Origin: Antedon mediterranea | Taxonomy: Eukaryota > Echinodermata > Crinoidea > Comatulida > Antedonidae | Direction: 5' to 3' | Length of the DNA stretch: 64,000 bases | Assembly: GCF_964355755.1 (NCBI RefSeq) | Contig: NC_092674.1 | Coordinates: 20,238,001-20,302,000, forward strand | Position numbers and translations under genes: made by a program | In this document: in pieces, positions 10,065-23,189 of the stretch | How positions within the stretch are numbered: position 1 is the first letter of the stretch | Layout: every line of letters begins with the position of its first letter | Notes under the pieces: generated by a model | Database searches by the model: none | What the model was told of the DNA's origin: nothing | What the model saw: only the letters and a program-made list of their open reading frames with translations

Positions 10065-12790
10065 GATCCTTCATCTCATGGACAACTATCCACTAGGACA
10101 ATTACATTGCAATTATCCCAGGTATAACTATCTGCTTGGACATTACCCAAGGAAAACTATCCTCTAGGACATAAATTAAGGATAAATGTCCCCTAGGACA
10201 TTATCCCATGATAACTATCACCTGGACTTTACCCAGGATAACTATCTCATATAGGATAATATCCAAGGATTGCAATGCCCTTAGGGAATTACCCAAGGAT
10301 ACCTGTCCCCTAGAACATTATCCCCTGTCCCAGGATAACTATCGCTAGGACCATGCAATTACCCCAGGTATACCTATCCCCTTAGGACATTACCTAAGGT
10401 TAACTATCCCTTAAGACATTACCCAAGTTAACTATCCCCTAGGACATCAATCTGGGATAACTATACTTTAGGACATTACCCAGGATAACCATCCCTTAAG
10501 GAAATTAACATAAGATAACTTTCTCCTAGGACATTACCACAGGATAACTATCTCCTTATGACTTTACTCAGGATAACTATCTCCTTAGGACATTATCCCA
10601 GGATTACTACCCACTTAGGAAAATACACAAGGATAACTATCCCCTAGAACATTACCCCAGGATTACCAGGCATATCGCCTTAGGACATTACCCAGGGATA
10701 ACTATCCCCTACGACATTACTCCAGGATTACCAGGCATATCCCTTTGGGACATTTAATTACCCAAGGATAACTATCCCCTACAACACTATCCCTTATCCC
10801 AGGATAACTATTGCTAGGTTATTTACCTTGCAATTACCCCAGGTATACCTATCCCCTTACCCAAGGTTAACTATCCCCTAGGACATTACCCAAGGTTAAC
10901 TATCCCCTAGGACATTACCCAAGGTTAACTATCCCCTAGGACATTACGGAAGGATAACTATCCCCTAGGACATTACGGAAGGATAACTATCCTCTAGGAC
11001 ATTACCCAAGGTTAACTATCCCCTAGGACATTACCCAAGGTTAACTATCCCCTAGGACATTACGGAAGGATAACTATTCCCTACGACTTAACCCAAGGTT
11101 AACTATCCCCTAGGACATTACCCAAGGTTAACTATCCTCTAGGACATTACCCAAGGTTAACTATCCCCTAGGACATTACCCAAGGTTAACTATCCCCTAG
11201 GACATTACGGAAGGATAACTATTCCCTACGACTTAACCCAAGGTTAACTATCCCCTACGACATTACCCAAGGTTAACTATCCCCTAGGACATTACCCAAG
11301 GTTAACTATCCCCTAGGACATTACGGAAGGATAACTATTCCCTACGACTTAACCCAAGGTTAACTATCCCCTAGGACATTACCCAAGGTTAACTATCCCC
11401 TAGGACATTACGGAAGGATAACTATTCCCTACGACTTAACCCAAGGTTAACTATCCCCTAGGACATTACCCAAGGTTAACTATCCCCTAGGACATTACAC
11501 AAGGTTAACTATCCCCTAGGACATTACGCAAGGTTAACTATCCCCTAGGAAATTACCCCAGGTATAACTATCCTCTTAGGACATTACACAAGGTTAACTA
11601 TCCCCTAGGACATTACACAAGGTTAACTATCCCCTAGGACATTACACAAGGTTAACTATCCCCTAGGACATTACGCAAGGTTAACTATCCCCTAGGACAT
11701 TACCCCAGGTATAACTATCCTCTTAAGACATTACACAAGGTTAACTATCCCCTAGGACATTACACAAGGTTAACTATCCCCTAGGACATTACGCAAGGTT
11801 AACTATCCCCTAGGACATTACGCAAGGTTAACTATCCCCTAGGAAATTACCCCAGGTATAACTATCCTCTTAGGACATTACACAAGGTTAACTATCCCCT
11901 AGGACATTACGCAAGGTTAACTATCCCCTAGGACATTACGCAAGGTTAACTATCCCCTAGGACATTAATTACCCCAGGTATAACTATCCTCTTAGGACAT
12001 TACACAAGGTTAACTATCCCCTAGGACATTACGCAAGGTTAACTATCCCCTAGGACATTACCCCAGGTATAACTATCCCCTAGGACATTCCGCAAGATAT
12101 AACTATCCCCTTAGGATATTACGCGGGCCCAGGTATAACTATCCACTTAGGACATTAAGCAAGGTTAACTATCCACTTATGACATTACGCAAGGTTAACT
12201 ATCCCCTAGGACATTACGCAAGGTATAACTATCCCCTTAGGATATTACACAAGGTTGACTATCCTCTAGGACATTACGCATGGTTAACTATTCCGTAGGA
12301 CATTACGCAAGGTTAACTATCCCCTAGGACATTACGCAAGGTTAACTATCTCCTAGGACATTATGCAAGGTTAACTATCTCATAGGACATTATCCCAGGT
12401 ATAACTACCCCTTAGGACATTACCCCAGGTATAACTATCCCCTAGGACATTACGGAAGGATAACTATCCCCTAGGACATTACCCAAGGCTAACTATCCTC
12501 CTATCCCACCATTCCAGGATAATTATACCATGGCATTTTCCCCAGGATAAACTATCTCTTAGGACTTTTACTCCAGGATAACTATCCTTTAGGACATTTT
12601 CCCCAGGATAACCATTCCTTAGGACAATTACCACTGGATAACTATCTTCTAGGACATTTACCCAAAGATTACTATCCCTTGGGACAATTACCCAAGTATT
12701 ACTATCCCAAAGACAATTAACCAGGATAACTGTACCTGGACAACTGCTTCAGAACAATTACTCCCACCAACAAAAACTGCCAAACTAACT
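10065..12790. repeat. 29-bp minisatellite, about 2.7 kb
   Basis: Tandem copies of a 29-bp unit can be written as TTAACTATCCCCTAGGACAT plus TACCCAAGG. There are roughly 90 copies. The central part (about 10840-12480) is homogeneous; both edges are degenerate, as expected if unequal exchange homogenises the middle. Most core units carry the palindromes CCTAGG and GTTAAC. A variant module (CGGAAGGATAACTATTCCC) recurs at 11063, 11208, 11324 and 11411, spaced 145, 116 and 87 bp: exactly 5, 4 and 3 units. A second variant with an extra base (CCCAGGTATAACTATCCTC) recurs between about 11560 and 12000. No spacers intervene, so this is not a CRISPR array. Confidence 0.97.
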
Positions 12791-14200
12791 GTTCAAGGAT
12801 AGTTGTTCTGTATCGTAGCCAGCATGAGGAAGACGAGTTTCAACACCCACCCCAATTCCCCAGCACAGATCGTCATATTTTATATTAATAATTATATTTA
12901 CTTTGCTTCGTCTGTTTTTTTAACCTCTTGCTACAGCCTTGTTGTTATTGTCTGGTTTTGTTCTTGGGAGTTAAGAGTTAACTGTTCATAGGAAACTGTA
13001 CAGCTGGTTGTCTTGACAGTAAATCTACATGACATAGGCCTACTATGTAAATGTTTGAAAACCTGGATAGAAAATATTGGGATAGGAGATAGTTAAGAAC
13101 GAACATTAGAAAAAAAAAATATCTTTCCACAATAAAACGTTTAAATGAAATGATAAGGTAAACTGATAATATAATACTATCAAATCAATATTTTCCTGTA
13201 CCATGTATTTGTGATATCATTTATTAAACTTACTATGTAAACCTCTTTCTTATTAATATCATAACTCTAACATAAATAAGATAAGTAATAGGAGATAAAA
13301 CATTTTTACAGTACTCTTTTATAGCCAATTGTCCAACTACTATATGATTGAAATATGTAAGATAAAATCAATTTAACTTGAGTTGCATGGATTAAACCAT
13401 ATTAGATATAAAATAAATAAAACAATAAATTAAAGTAACATCTACTGTATCTAACTTATTATTTAAGTTGGCCTAAAAAACTATAAATCTGTACTTTTGT
13501 AATTCCAGTATTTTGTTAATGCTAAACTTTCTATTATAGTGCATCTTATCTTTTTCTCATAGGGACAATTGTTAACAATATTTGATCATTTATGCCTAAT
13601 TAATATAAATGTACTTGTCAATATTTTTATCTTTAGTAATACAACAATCATTTCACAAATTAGAAATGCTTATCTTGCTATTATGGTCATAGTAATCTTG
13701 CAACACTGGCTTATTTATCTATGGCAATGGCTATAATATTATCTCAAAATACTGGTTATTTTTATCTTTGTCAATTCCGGCCGTTAGTTCAGTCTGACCA
13801 CTTCAAACTTACACTGAACAAAGGTTGTTTAATAAAATCATCACGAGGTATCAAAACAGATTTGTTTTGCATATATCTTAACACACCTGAGTGTATCCTT
13901 GGCATTTGATTGGTTAATTTTGTACAAAGAGAGTGCAATGTCGTTATTTGCTAGTACTACAATTTCGTTCGTACGTTTATTTTTGCTACATAGTGAGCAA
14001 CCATATGAGATGACACTAGACTGTTGTTGATTGATCATGTTCAATGAACCTGTATTGTGCGCCGTCTATAATTGTTCCGTGTCCAAAATTGACCACTAAC
14101 TGCCTTTTTAAATTGTTTAAATCTCGTTAAAAGTAGTGTTTTATAAAACAAATGTTTCATATTCGTGCAATGGAACAAATAATTTCATTCAGTGAAAGAT
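12791..14200. other. Intergenic DNA, nothing recognised
   Basis: AT-rich sequence. The only noted item is a single inverted-repeat half (ATTTGATTGGTTAATT near 13903) shared with the hairpin at 6147-6233. Confidence 0.5.
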
Positions 14201-14207
14201 GATAATT

Positions 14208-15397
14208 GGTTATCCGCACTTGGCGGATAACCCCTTGTTATTGTCAGGATCTTTTTTTTTTTTTTTTTCGATATTCTTCTTTCTTTCCCCGAATTTTGTT
14301 CGCAGCATATCTCTAATTCTGGCCAACATAAGATTGTATAACTTTGTCATAAGATTGACCTATAGCTGTAGATGTGCAGCCAAGCTTTTCGACGATTTTG
14401 GAGTTGCGCAGCGTAAGTTACGCGCGATTTAATGAATTTCAATGATTGATCATATATTGAAAACCAAAAGTCATTTTTTATTGAAACTTCGTGAAAGTTT
14501 AAGTTATAGCAAGGGCAAACTTTCTATGGATTAAAAATGGCATGGTTCACAGAAAGTTACGCGCGCATGCGCGTTTAAAATTTCGAAATATGAAAATTTA
14601 ATTTCTAATCAACTTTCTACGCGTTTCAGGTCATTTTAAGCATTTCAAAAATTCCCACGCGTGCGCAATTTTCTTACGCGCGCGTGCGCATGTAGCGCAA
14701 TAATATAATTTTTTCGTGTAATTTATGTTTTTCCAGTCTTTTCTAGTAATTTTACCAACTTTTAAACAATTTCGACTTAAAATTACGTCATACGAGCACG
14801 TGGAATTGGATAATTTGCGTGCGTTTTTGATGAAAAAGTTTGAAAATTTGTCAAAATTATGCCTTTTTTAAACAGTCATAAATTCTAAACTACATGGTAA
14901 AATTTATTTTTTATTACATATTTTGGAAGTTGATGAGTTGTAGATATAGAATCATGCATCGATATGGCTAACTGGACATTGACGTCATCGTATGGCCACT
15001 CGAATATAAAATAGCAAATTTTTGTCTCTTTCGTTATAGCTCATCACATTTAATAGAGCGCATCTCTACTTATCCTTATTCCATTTTCCCCCATTTTTTA
15101 TATTGTCTAGGCCAATCAATTATCTTTCGCATGATATATCGTTTATTAAATTGTGATGACGTCATAATGTCAAAAAGCGTCAATAACTTTGGTCACTTAT
15201 TTTCACCTATTCTGCATTGTATGTAGTACGTATACAGTGTATAGTGTATACCGTATATACTTAGACGTGACGCAAAATAGAGAGCGCACTAACATTTTTT
15301 CAATGGCATAATCGTTATACTGTGCGCAATTTTCTAACGTATTACGTGCGCGTGGCCTTTGCGCTGCGGATAACCTAACTCGTCCGTAGTGACGAGT
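14208..15397. mobile_element. K-type repeat (copy 1), CG-rich, hairpin ends
   Basis: The left end is a hairpin: GGTTATCCGC, a 5-nt loop, then GCGGATAACC (14208-14232). The right end repeats GCGGATAACC (15366-15375) and is followed by a second hairpin, ACTCGTC/GACGAGT (15378-15397). The interior is rich in CG words such as TTACGCGCGATTT and GCGCGTGCGCATG, unlike the flanks. A shorter relative lies at 34394-34722. The interior word ATACGAGCACGT also occurs in inverse in the 35.8-38.1 kb element. No coding capacity was found. It looks like a non-autonomous DNA element of unassigned superfamily. Confidence 0.65.
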
Positions 15398-15613
15398 TCA
15401 AGTCTAGTTTGTTCTATTTTTACCCAGCTTTACCTCATGAAAATCTGGATAAAATTATTTCTACTATTGCACTCATAACATTAATTAATTGTATATTCTG
15501 TTTAGCTCTCTAGATGTATAAATGTTATATGGTGTTGTAAAAAGATGCGAGCATCAATCAAATAACCGTTACTTCGTACACACAGTGATAACCGCTTAAG
15601 ATGACATTTAATT

Positions 15614-15859
15614 AATACATGATCAATTCGGTGTTTTTCATTTTTATTAGCTTATTTAATTAATAGTTCCATCTTTCCTGAAAAAGGAGATAATTCAGAA
15701 ACAATATTTAATCGATTATTTGTTTCTTGGCATTTTAATACATGATCAATTCGGTGTTTTTATTTTTTATTAGCTTATTTAATTACTAGTTCCATCTTTC
15801 CTGAAAATGGAGATAATTCAGAAACAATATTTAATCGATTATTTGTTTCGCAGCAGAAA
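15614..15859. repeat. 123-bp tandem duplication
   Basis: Two adjacent copies (15614-15736 and 15737-15859) differ at only a few positions. Both begin AATACATGATCAATTCGGTG and end near AATCGATTATTTGTTTC. The high identity points to a recent duplication. Confidence 0.9.
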
Positions 15860-18150
15860 CTGGACCTGGCCTTTTATTATTGAGGCCAGGTGAAGTACAT
15901 TATGATTCTCGTCAACAATTGATGTTGATAAACTTTCATCACAAGAATTTAATTGTATGCAGCTTTGGTTGTGCGGCAACTTAACCAGGTCTAGACAAAG
16001 TTAGGCCTACACTTTTAGATTAGTTAGCATTACGAAAGAATATTAAGAAAAAGAAAAATTGTTTATTTTACCATGGCCTATGGTAGACCATCTTTTTTTT
16101 CATAGCAGCAATCGGTCAATTGACTTTTATGGTTCCTTGAAAGTCACCAGATGATTTTGCCCTATAAACAACAGAAACAAATAAATAGGAAAGATATGAT
16201 TTAATTATACTATTATCAATCTAAATTGGGTGTTTGTATTTGAATCATTCTTATCATGTGTATTGTGTAGGCGTTGAATAGAACGCATCTGTCAAATTTG
16301 TTTACATTCGGTGTATAATAATAATTATATGAATTTAAAAAGCTCTATACAAATTTTGTGTTTTGTTGTGTTCTATAATAATTGATTACCTGGTGGAATT
16401 CACCAGGTAAAAACAGTACGGCTCTATAAGCCATCTCTGTAAAAGTTTAATAAAAAGTAATATTATTGTCGACACTAAATTTCATTGCTCTACATTAAGC
16501 AGGTTGTAACTCCCTGCATTAAGTAAAGTCAGCCAACAGAATGTTTCCTTAAACAGCTTCAGAAAAAAAGTTAATATATGCAAGTTTGGGTAAAACCCTT
16601 GTCCAGCACTACTTCATCACCCCTGTTTAAATTACAGGACAATTATTTTAATAATAAAGGTATAAAGTCAAGAAACTATAAAAAGTAAAACTAAATTAAT
16701 CAATTAAAATTATTTGTAATCAGAGGCATTCCAACATCCAGGTCCATAGCCACCATGGTTGGAGAGATTTTACCCTGACAACTTTTTTCAGAAGCCTTTG
16801 ACAACCCTATAGTCCACACAGACATTTTTCCCTTTTCTAGCGATCACCGCGATTTGGCGATATGCAGTAGAAAAGGAGCTTTTATTAATTATTTGATTTT
16901 CATAAACATGCAGTTAACATACAAATATGAGCTGGATAGTAAAGAAATTAACATATAAGAAAATTGTTAGGAGAACAATTTAAAAAGGCCTATTTGTATT
17001 TCTTACGGAAAATTTTAGGCATGTCAATTGACTTCCTCCTGATCATTACATAAACCTTGCCATAGAATATAAGTATTGAAAGTAACAGATTAATTGTTAA
17101 TTTGTAAACAAATGTTCTCCATCTATCTGATGACTTTAAACTTGTTAACTTTGAAAGTGAATGACCTTGAGGTGACCTTCAAGCTTAAGTGTCCAGTAGA
17201 TGGTCAACTTTACTGTGTATGATTATTAGATATGAGTTAATTTCAAGGCAATCCCTCTAGGTTCTTTATAGAGCTTAAAGCTCAGGTACAGGCATGAATT
17301 TTAAATATAATATCTGGTTAATTGTACATAAATCAAATATTTGTAACAGAAATCGAGACGAAAAAACATGAATTTCCCTTAATATGGTCAAATACAAAAT
17401 TTGGCAAAATTCCTCCATAAAAACCAGGAAGACTTTTTTTCAGTAGTTAGGTAGTTAACCTAATGTAATAACATGTCTGGTGACTCCCTAGATGGTGAAA
17501 AAAGATGGTGGATATACGGTGGATAATTTTTGCTATAGCATGAAAATAAAAATCTGAAGTTGAATAAAAATATCAGAAATGTAATATTCAAGTTATATTA
17601 CCTATATTTAGTCATCTGATAACATTTTTTACCACACTGTTTATTTTCCATAGCTTTTTAAAATGCCTCTCTATTTACAAAATTTGTGTACAAAAGAATA
17701 GAGATTTTACTGTGTAATTTGAACTATCCCCCCACTGATAAGAAAGTGCTTATTTTCAAAAAGCTCGTGTAACACAAATAAAATCCCAAAAATTATGAAA
17801 CATAGGGGAAACTATAGATCGATAATTATTGGAATGTAAGATCAATAGAAATTTTTTGCCCGCACCTGGCCTTAAAAACATAATCTTTATCCTCATAGAC
17901 ATATAATTGACCATTTATAACATACTTCTGGACAGGAGCTATAAATGTGTCAAGAACCTTGTTTTTCACATCTAGTTTTAATTTTTTGTTGAGCCAAAAA
18001 ACATAGAAAAACTGATGGAATCTGATTTATAACAGTTTATAACAGGATTTGAACATAAAATGATAATTATTCTTCGCAAAAATAATATGAAAAAAACTGC
18101 AAAATTAATAACTTCTACTTTGACAGGACATTGGCACCTTTAAATTATTA
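15860..18150. other. Intergenic DNA with small palindromes
   Basis: AT-rich with no gene. Two short hairpins share the ACCTGG word: ACCTGGCCT/AGGCCAGGT at about 15868-15891 and TTACCTGGTG/CACCAGGTAA at 16386-16410. A related ACCTGGCCTTA lies near 17866. Confidence 0.5.
16386..16410. repeat. 25-bp palindrome
   Basis: The arms TTACCTGGTG and CACCAGGTAA are perfect and separated by GAATT. Confidence 0.85.
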
Positions 18151-18157
18151 TAATTAA

Positions 18158-18422
18158 AGTCCCCTTCCCTACGTTTTTGAGATCTAATAAAAGGTCACAA
18201 ACTACATTTAATGTAAAACTAAATACTATATGGTCCTATTGCGATAACTTTTTAAATTTAAAAATATGAAAAATATAGTTGATTCTAATAATTTTAGCGG
18301 CCCGCTATAAATTCCAACATGCATTGCGCGCGGATTGATAAGGAATGACCTGGTTTAATGTTTTTAAAGTAATATATCTGCATTATTTTTACAAATCGTC
18401 AACAATGTTAGGGAATGGGTCT
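18158..18422. mobile_element. TTAA-flanked MITE (J2)
   Basis: The 265-bp element is flanked on both sides by TTAA. Its inverted ends are AGTCCCCTTCCCTACGTTTT and the complement of GTTAGGGAATGGGTCT. A larger relative, also flanked by TTAA, lies at 56692-57316 and shares the interior words CTATATGGTCCTATTGCGATA and GCGGCCCGCTATAA. TTAA duplication is typical of piggyBac and Kolobok elements; which applies here cannot be told without a transposase. Confidence 0.85.
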
Positions 18423-20740
18423 TTAACATTATTAATAAGTGACATTAATTCTTTTTTTTGCTGGATTTAAGGGGACTTTTGTGCAATGGTCTTTTGTTCA
18501 AACAAATAAATATTAATAATTAACTAGAAATAACATAGAGGTAATTCATAATATAACAATTAAAGAAAATTTTTTAATTAAAAATGAATAGATAAAGTAA
18601 AGCTAATTAACTTAAAGAATGTTGATGATAAGGGTTGATTTAGTTTCAAATACAACATGTGTAATTACCATTTCAAGTACACAGCAACTTATGAAAGCGG
18701 ATTCATAAATTTGATATAAATACAAGCTGTTTTGTTGAAATAATATGACTAAGTACACAAAGACCTATAGAACAATAGCTGGTGTAATTCATAATATAGA
18801 ATCGAGTACTATTGATTCTGTTATTAATATAAAAATAATTCAATATCAGGGATATTAAAAATTCTTGTGTAACAGGGATACGAAGGAATGATAGTAGCAG
18901 TTAGAAGCACAACAACGTTCAGCCACTAACGTTTCACCTGGTTTAATTTGAATCCTCAACAAAAGTGCAACGGAGGAAGATTTTCTAAACAATAGAAATG
19001 AGTTTCAAACAATCTTTAACTTTAATGCGTTTTTATTTGAAAGAATAATTTCATTTCAACCTTGTGAGATTGTGTTGTGTGGTCATAAAGTAAGTTAATA
19101 GAAGAGTTTGTTTGTTCTGTCTTTATGCTATGAGCGAACGATACAATGCGACAGACAATAATTATCAGTAGGCCGGCAGGTGTCATGCTATTGTGAATAC
19201 CTATCAATTGCTTTTCATCTTCAACAATAAAGAAAAGATGATTAAATGATAATAAGCTGGTAAATTTCTAAAGAAACTAGATTCAAAAACAGACAAGAGA
19301 CAATTGCAAAATAAATACACACAGTCATGATTTTTTGATTAATGCGAAGCAAGCTTTACCAGTTGCCAGCATCTGCCTGTGCACCCACGCTCACACTCCT
19401 TATTGTTGATAAACCAAGTTCATCACTAGTCCACAATACTCAAAAGATAAAATCTGCATCTGACCGAGTGATTCCGGTCTCATCCTCGAAAAAAAGAACA
19501 AAATACAGACGAATAGATCTTGAAGCTCCTACGTCGTATCTGGAGATCAACTCGTAAGCGCGATAACAAAACATGAATGCGCAATACAGGTGATGAGCCA
19601 AGACGGATGAAGAAAAGATTATCTACCCCATAATTATCCTACATAAATCTCAACTTGGATTTAATGGGTTTTTATACAAAATGCAAGCATATACTAAAAA
19701 GAGCATTCAATATTCTATTGTGTTATATACTTCCATTCAATATTAAATAGATATCATGAAAATGTTACTTGCCTGATGGGGTGTACTAGTTAATAATGTG
19801 TAATAAATTGCCATAAATCAAACAAAAAAAACTAAATATTGACAGTACCTAATATTCACAATGATAAATCACTTAAAATCTATAATCCCATGCTTCACTT
19901 TAGATAAATATTTTCTAATATCCAGAGTCTTTAATAGCAATGAAAAAGTTTAAATCAATATACAAAGTTAATCATACTACGGTTAGCACGATTTTACTAC
20001 GTTTGTTTAAATTAGAATTGTGTATTAATACATTTTGTTATATAACTTTTAACTTCAAATTCTGCTGCTAAAAAATGAGCAAATACAGTAATTTATCCTC
20101 AAATTCATCATGTAGTATATTTTTTAAATGTTCAATTTAACAGAACTATGGGTTATTTTAGACATACTGAATATCACTGACTATAATAATATCACACTCA
20201 CTCACTAAAATACCATATTTTTTAAAGCCTCTAGACTATTTTGCCAAACTAATTTGTAAACACAAAACACCATGTTATGATAAACATAGGCCTATTGCAA
20301 GAACTGTATATTTACATGAATTATACTTATTACTTTCTAACAAAATTTATTTAAAAATAAATGTTAACCTTATTCTATAATTTTAAAATCATAAACATAA
20401 CATATATTTAAAACGTAGGTTTGAGTTCAACCAAGACAAATGAAAAAAACCTTGTAAACACAATCAAAGAATATAAATAGGTAAAGAATCAACAGTACGC
20501 GCTGTTATATATAGAAGGATAGGAAACGCGGACGTGCTTTCATGGACGCGTAAGAATCCAGCAGCCGAACGACGGCGGGCTCTAGATATGGTTCCCGTCT
20601 AATTCCACGTTTGGATGGATCGTGATGATCTGATGTGTTCTCGCGTCTGTGCTCTACTAATTTTGATATTATTAATATTTTGATAATCATTTTGATAAAT
20701 AATCATCCTTTGCATTTTTATAGATAGTTTTACCTTACCC
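18423..20740. other. Intergenic DNA; unrecognised 71-codon frame at 19342-19557
   Basis: Mostly AT-rich. A patch at 19342-19557 (+) is GC-richer and open for 71 codons from an ATG, with a basic C-terminal half (SSKKRTKYRRIDLE). It has no known domain and no splice context I can defend. A second GC-richer patch at about 20510-20650 is unexplained. Confidence 0.4.
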
Positions 20741-20797
20741 ACGCCTGAAGGTGGCGCATTTCTTCTAGCCAAAAAGAAGTGCGCCACCTTCAGGCGT
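20741..20797. repeat. Perfect 18-bp inverted repeat (hairpin)
   Basis: The arms ACGCCTGAAGGTGGCGCA (20741-20758) and TGCGCCACCTTCAGGCGT (20780-20797) are exact complements. TTTCTT/AAGAA pairing extends them inward, leaving a loop of about 10 nt. GC content is far above the surroundings. It could be a minimal foldback element or a structured transcript. Confidence 0.85.
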
Positions 20798-20856
20798 AGG
20801 CAAATAGTAACCCGGATGTGGTTTACGCCGCCAACGGAACTGTTGTATCTTCTCCT

Positions 20857-21130
20857 TTTATTATCTTTGACACAATGGCCAAAAAGTTGTCATTCTTGTG
20901 TTTCACTATACCTTTATTACTGTTGACTTTATACTGCATACACAAAGTACTTCAACTGTGTTGTGATTGGCTGGAACATCCATAGTTACTGAATCTGAAC
21001 ATGCTGAAAAAAAAGGGAAAACAATTATGAAAAACATTAAATTTAATACTATACGTAATAAGGAAATGTAGGTTTTGGCTCCTACAGTACCGCCTTCAAT
21101 GGTAGCTCCCTTACACAACATAATTAGGGC
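20857..21130 (-). CDS. Candidate last two exons of an unrecognised minus-strand gene
   Basis: On the minus strand a possible exon near 21120-21065 (reading GATIEGGTVGAKTYISLL) is followed by an intron. The acceptor is strong, a pyrimidine tract ending TTTTTTTTCAG just above 21006. The next exon opens with the CATGTTCAGATTC segment. If the donor is the GT just after TTATTAC, the phases agree and the frame continues (CSDSVTMDVPANHNTVEV) to a TAG stop near 20907. An AATAAA signal follows about 50 nt downstream (20857-20862). I do not recognise the protein, and no earlier exons were identified. Acceptor, phase agreement and poly(A) signal together are the only support; chance remains possible. 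Confidence 0.3.
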
Positions 21131-21149
21131 TTTAAAATCATACAATAAA

Positions 21150-22540
21150 AAAGAGAGTACATATTTTGCATAGATGACTCCAAATGTAAAAATATTACTT
21201 ATTAGAGGTAAAAATGGTATATAAAAATAAATTATAAATAAATTATAGTGGAAAAATGTTTAAATTCTCTTTAATTTGCCGCATTAAATGAAGCATTTTA
21301 AAAAGTTCTAATGTAACTTGAATTGATAATGAATAAGGTTTTCATGGGTATTTTAAACAGAAAACTTTTTAGTTTTTTACTTAAAATTACATAAATCAGA
21401 ATCTACATTTGTTTTGATTGTGTATCTTCTGTATTGCTTGGTGTGTATTACTTGATATACTAACAATAAAGTAAAAAGTATCAATACAGATATCTCTATG
21501 TCCAGATTTAATTAAAAAGTCATTCCACAATACTCAAGGATTTAAATACAAGATTCAAAATAGGGCAGACCTTATTTAAATTTTAATTTCCTATCATATA
21601 TCTACTGTTATTGATGCAATCCATTCAATAAACACAGTAAGCAATTACAAGGTATTGTTCCTATACATAGTCTAAAAACTCATTTGTGCTGCCATTGTCT
21701 GCAATGAATAGGCCCTATTATTTCTGCCAGCAGATGTGTAAGTAAAGTGTTCTTGATAACAATGGAAGTCTATAGAAAGCTAAGTGGCACTGAAAAGACT
21801 TGTAGGCCATGTTGACAGAGCTCTTTTTGTAGTGTATTGATTGAATTTAGCCAAGGTTTATGTTGACTTCTTCTTGTGGCCTACATAGTTTATGTTCACT
21901 AGGCATACTAGCATACAAGCCAATAAATTATCCATCTCTCCCTATTGAATCAACTTTATTATATTACAATTTTCTCTAGCCTGCATGGTCTCATGTTTAA
22001 AAACTGTGTATTTAATTTTTAAAATAAAATAATAAGTCGATTAAACATGGCTTTCTTTCATTGACATTCTTTGTGAAAAACTAAAAATTATTCAAACCTA
22101 GACTTGTAACAAGTCTCTAGTTCTTTTATGCCATACCACAAGTATAAGTTTTGATTTGTTTTCCCAACCAGGTGATTCCAGCTCCACTGTAGTTATGACA
22201 TGTCATTTGTGCCAAAAAGTTTCAATCAATCACAGTCTAGAATCTAGATTAGCTAGGGAACAATTTACTGGCTAGCTAAATGATTAAATAAGGTAATTTA
22301 TAGAGTGCATAAATAGTATGAAATTTGTTTGGTTATCCAATCTAATCTAAATTATGATTCTTATCCATTAATGTCACATGAATGTCAATATATTCTAAAT
22401 ATGTTATTGTTGAATTTTGTGTATTGTATCTGTTCTGAGATCCCAAAATTACTGCATTTGCTGGATGGATCACCTTCATTAAATATGGTTAAAAAAAAAA
22501 AATTGTTTATTGATGGGGGAAGGGTTAGACTCAATTTTCA
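21150..22540. other. Intergenic DNA, nothing recognised
   Basis: AT-rich sequence without a convincing coding frame or repeat. Confidence 0.5.
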
Positions 22541-22650
22541 TAATTTCATTTCATTTCATAATAACATTTATTTCCTTCATAATATACAAAATAAATAATA
22601 TAATACACAAAATTCATGACGAGAAGAAAGATGCAGGGTCTATGGAGGGC
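22541..22650 (-). repeat. LINE 3' end with (TGAAA)n tail
   Basis: On the minus strand a GC-richer piece (ACCCTGCATCTTTCTTCTCG) is followed by GGAAATAAATG and then by TGAAATGAAATGAAAT. The poly(A)-like signal and pentamer tail match the second tail at 47129-47290. This is a 5'-truncated non-LTR copy with no coding sequence. Confidence 0.5.
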
Positions 22651-22998
22651 TAGGTTCTGGTGATTCTAGTTTACTTGCATATTTTATGAAAGAATTTGTT
22701 GTGAAAAGTTGGCCTTTTTCTCCCATACACATGTATTCTGCACTCAGCAATCACACTTAAATGAGATATTTTCCTTAAGTACAAAATACATAAAGTATAT
22801 TCATTTAGGTAGAAGATTTTTATTTATTTTAAGGGCAAGTGTTTCCCTTAGCCTAAGTGTGAATGGTGAATACGGCCACTGGATGAGCCAGCCCGAGTCT
22901 GGGATATCAATTTGATCTATTGGCCCATCCACAATCTATAAAAATAATTGTAATTGTTTGTAACTACTGTGGAGTAACTTTGCGTCAGGGTGTTGAGT

Positions 22999-23188
22999 AT
23001 TGGTCAGATGTTTTGCCCTACTGTGACATAATTTGTACTTATACAGCTTGGTGATCAAGAAGTATGAAACCCAATACTAGTGTCTGGAGGTTGTGGGTTG
23101 AGTTCCACTCAGGAATTAAGAATAGTATTCTCAATATACTTAGTATAAAGTACAAATTACGTCAGAGTAGGGCAAGCATCTGACCAAT
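22999..23188. repeat. Inverted repeat of about 43 bp around a B-box-like core
   Basis: The left arm (22999-23042, with TTGGTCAGATG and ATAATTTGTACTT) pairs with the right arm (23146-23188, with AAGTACAAATTA and CATCTGACCAA) at roughly 85-90 percent identity. The 100-bp interior contains GGGTTGAGTTCCACTC, similar to a Pol III B-box. A small foldback element or two facing SINE pieces could give this. Confidence 0.65.
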
Positions 23189-23189
23189 T

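Noticed and set aside
10065-12790. CRISPR-like look of regular 29-bp repeats
   Set aside because: Units are directly adjacent with no unique spacers, and the window is animal-type DNA. It is a minisatellite.
13903-13918. Second copy of the 6147-6233 hairpin
   Set aside because: Only one arm is present, so it is mentioned but not called as an element.
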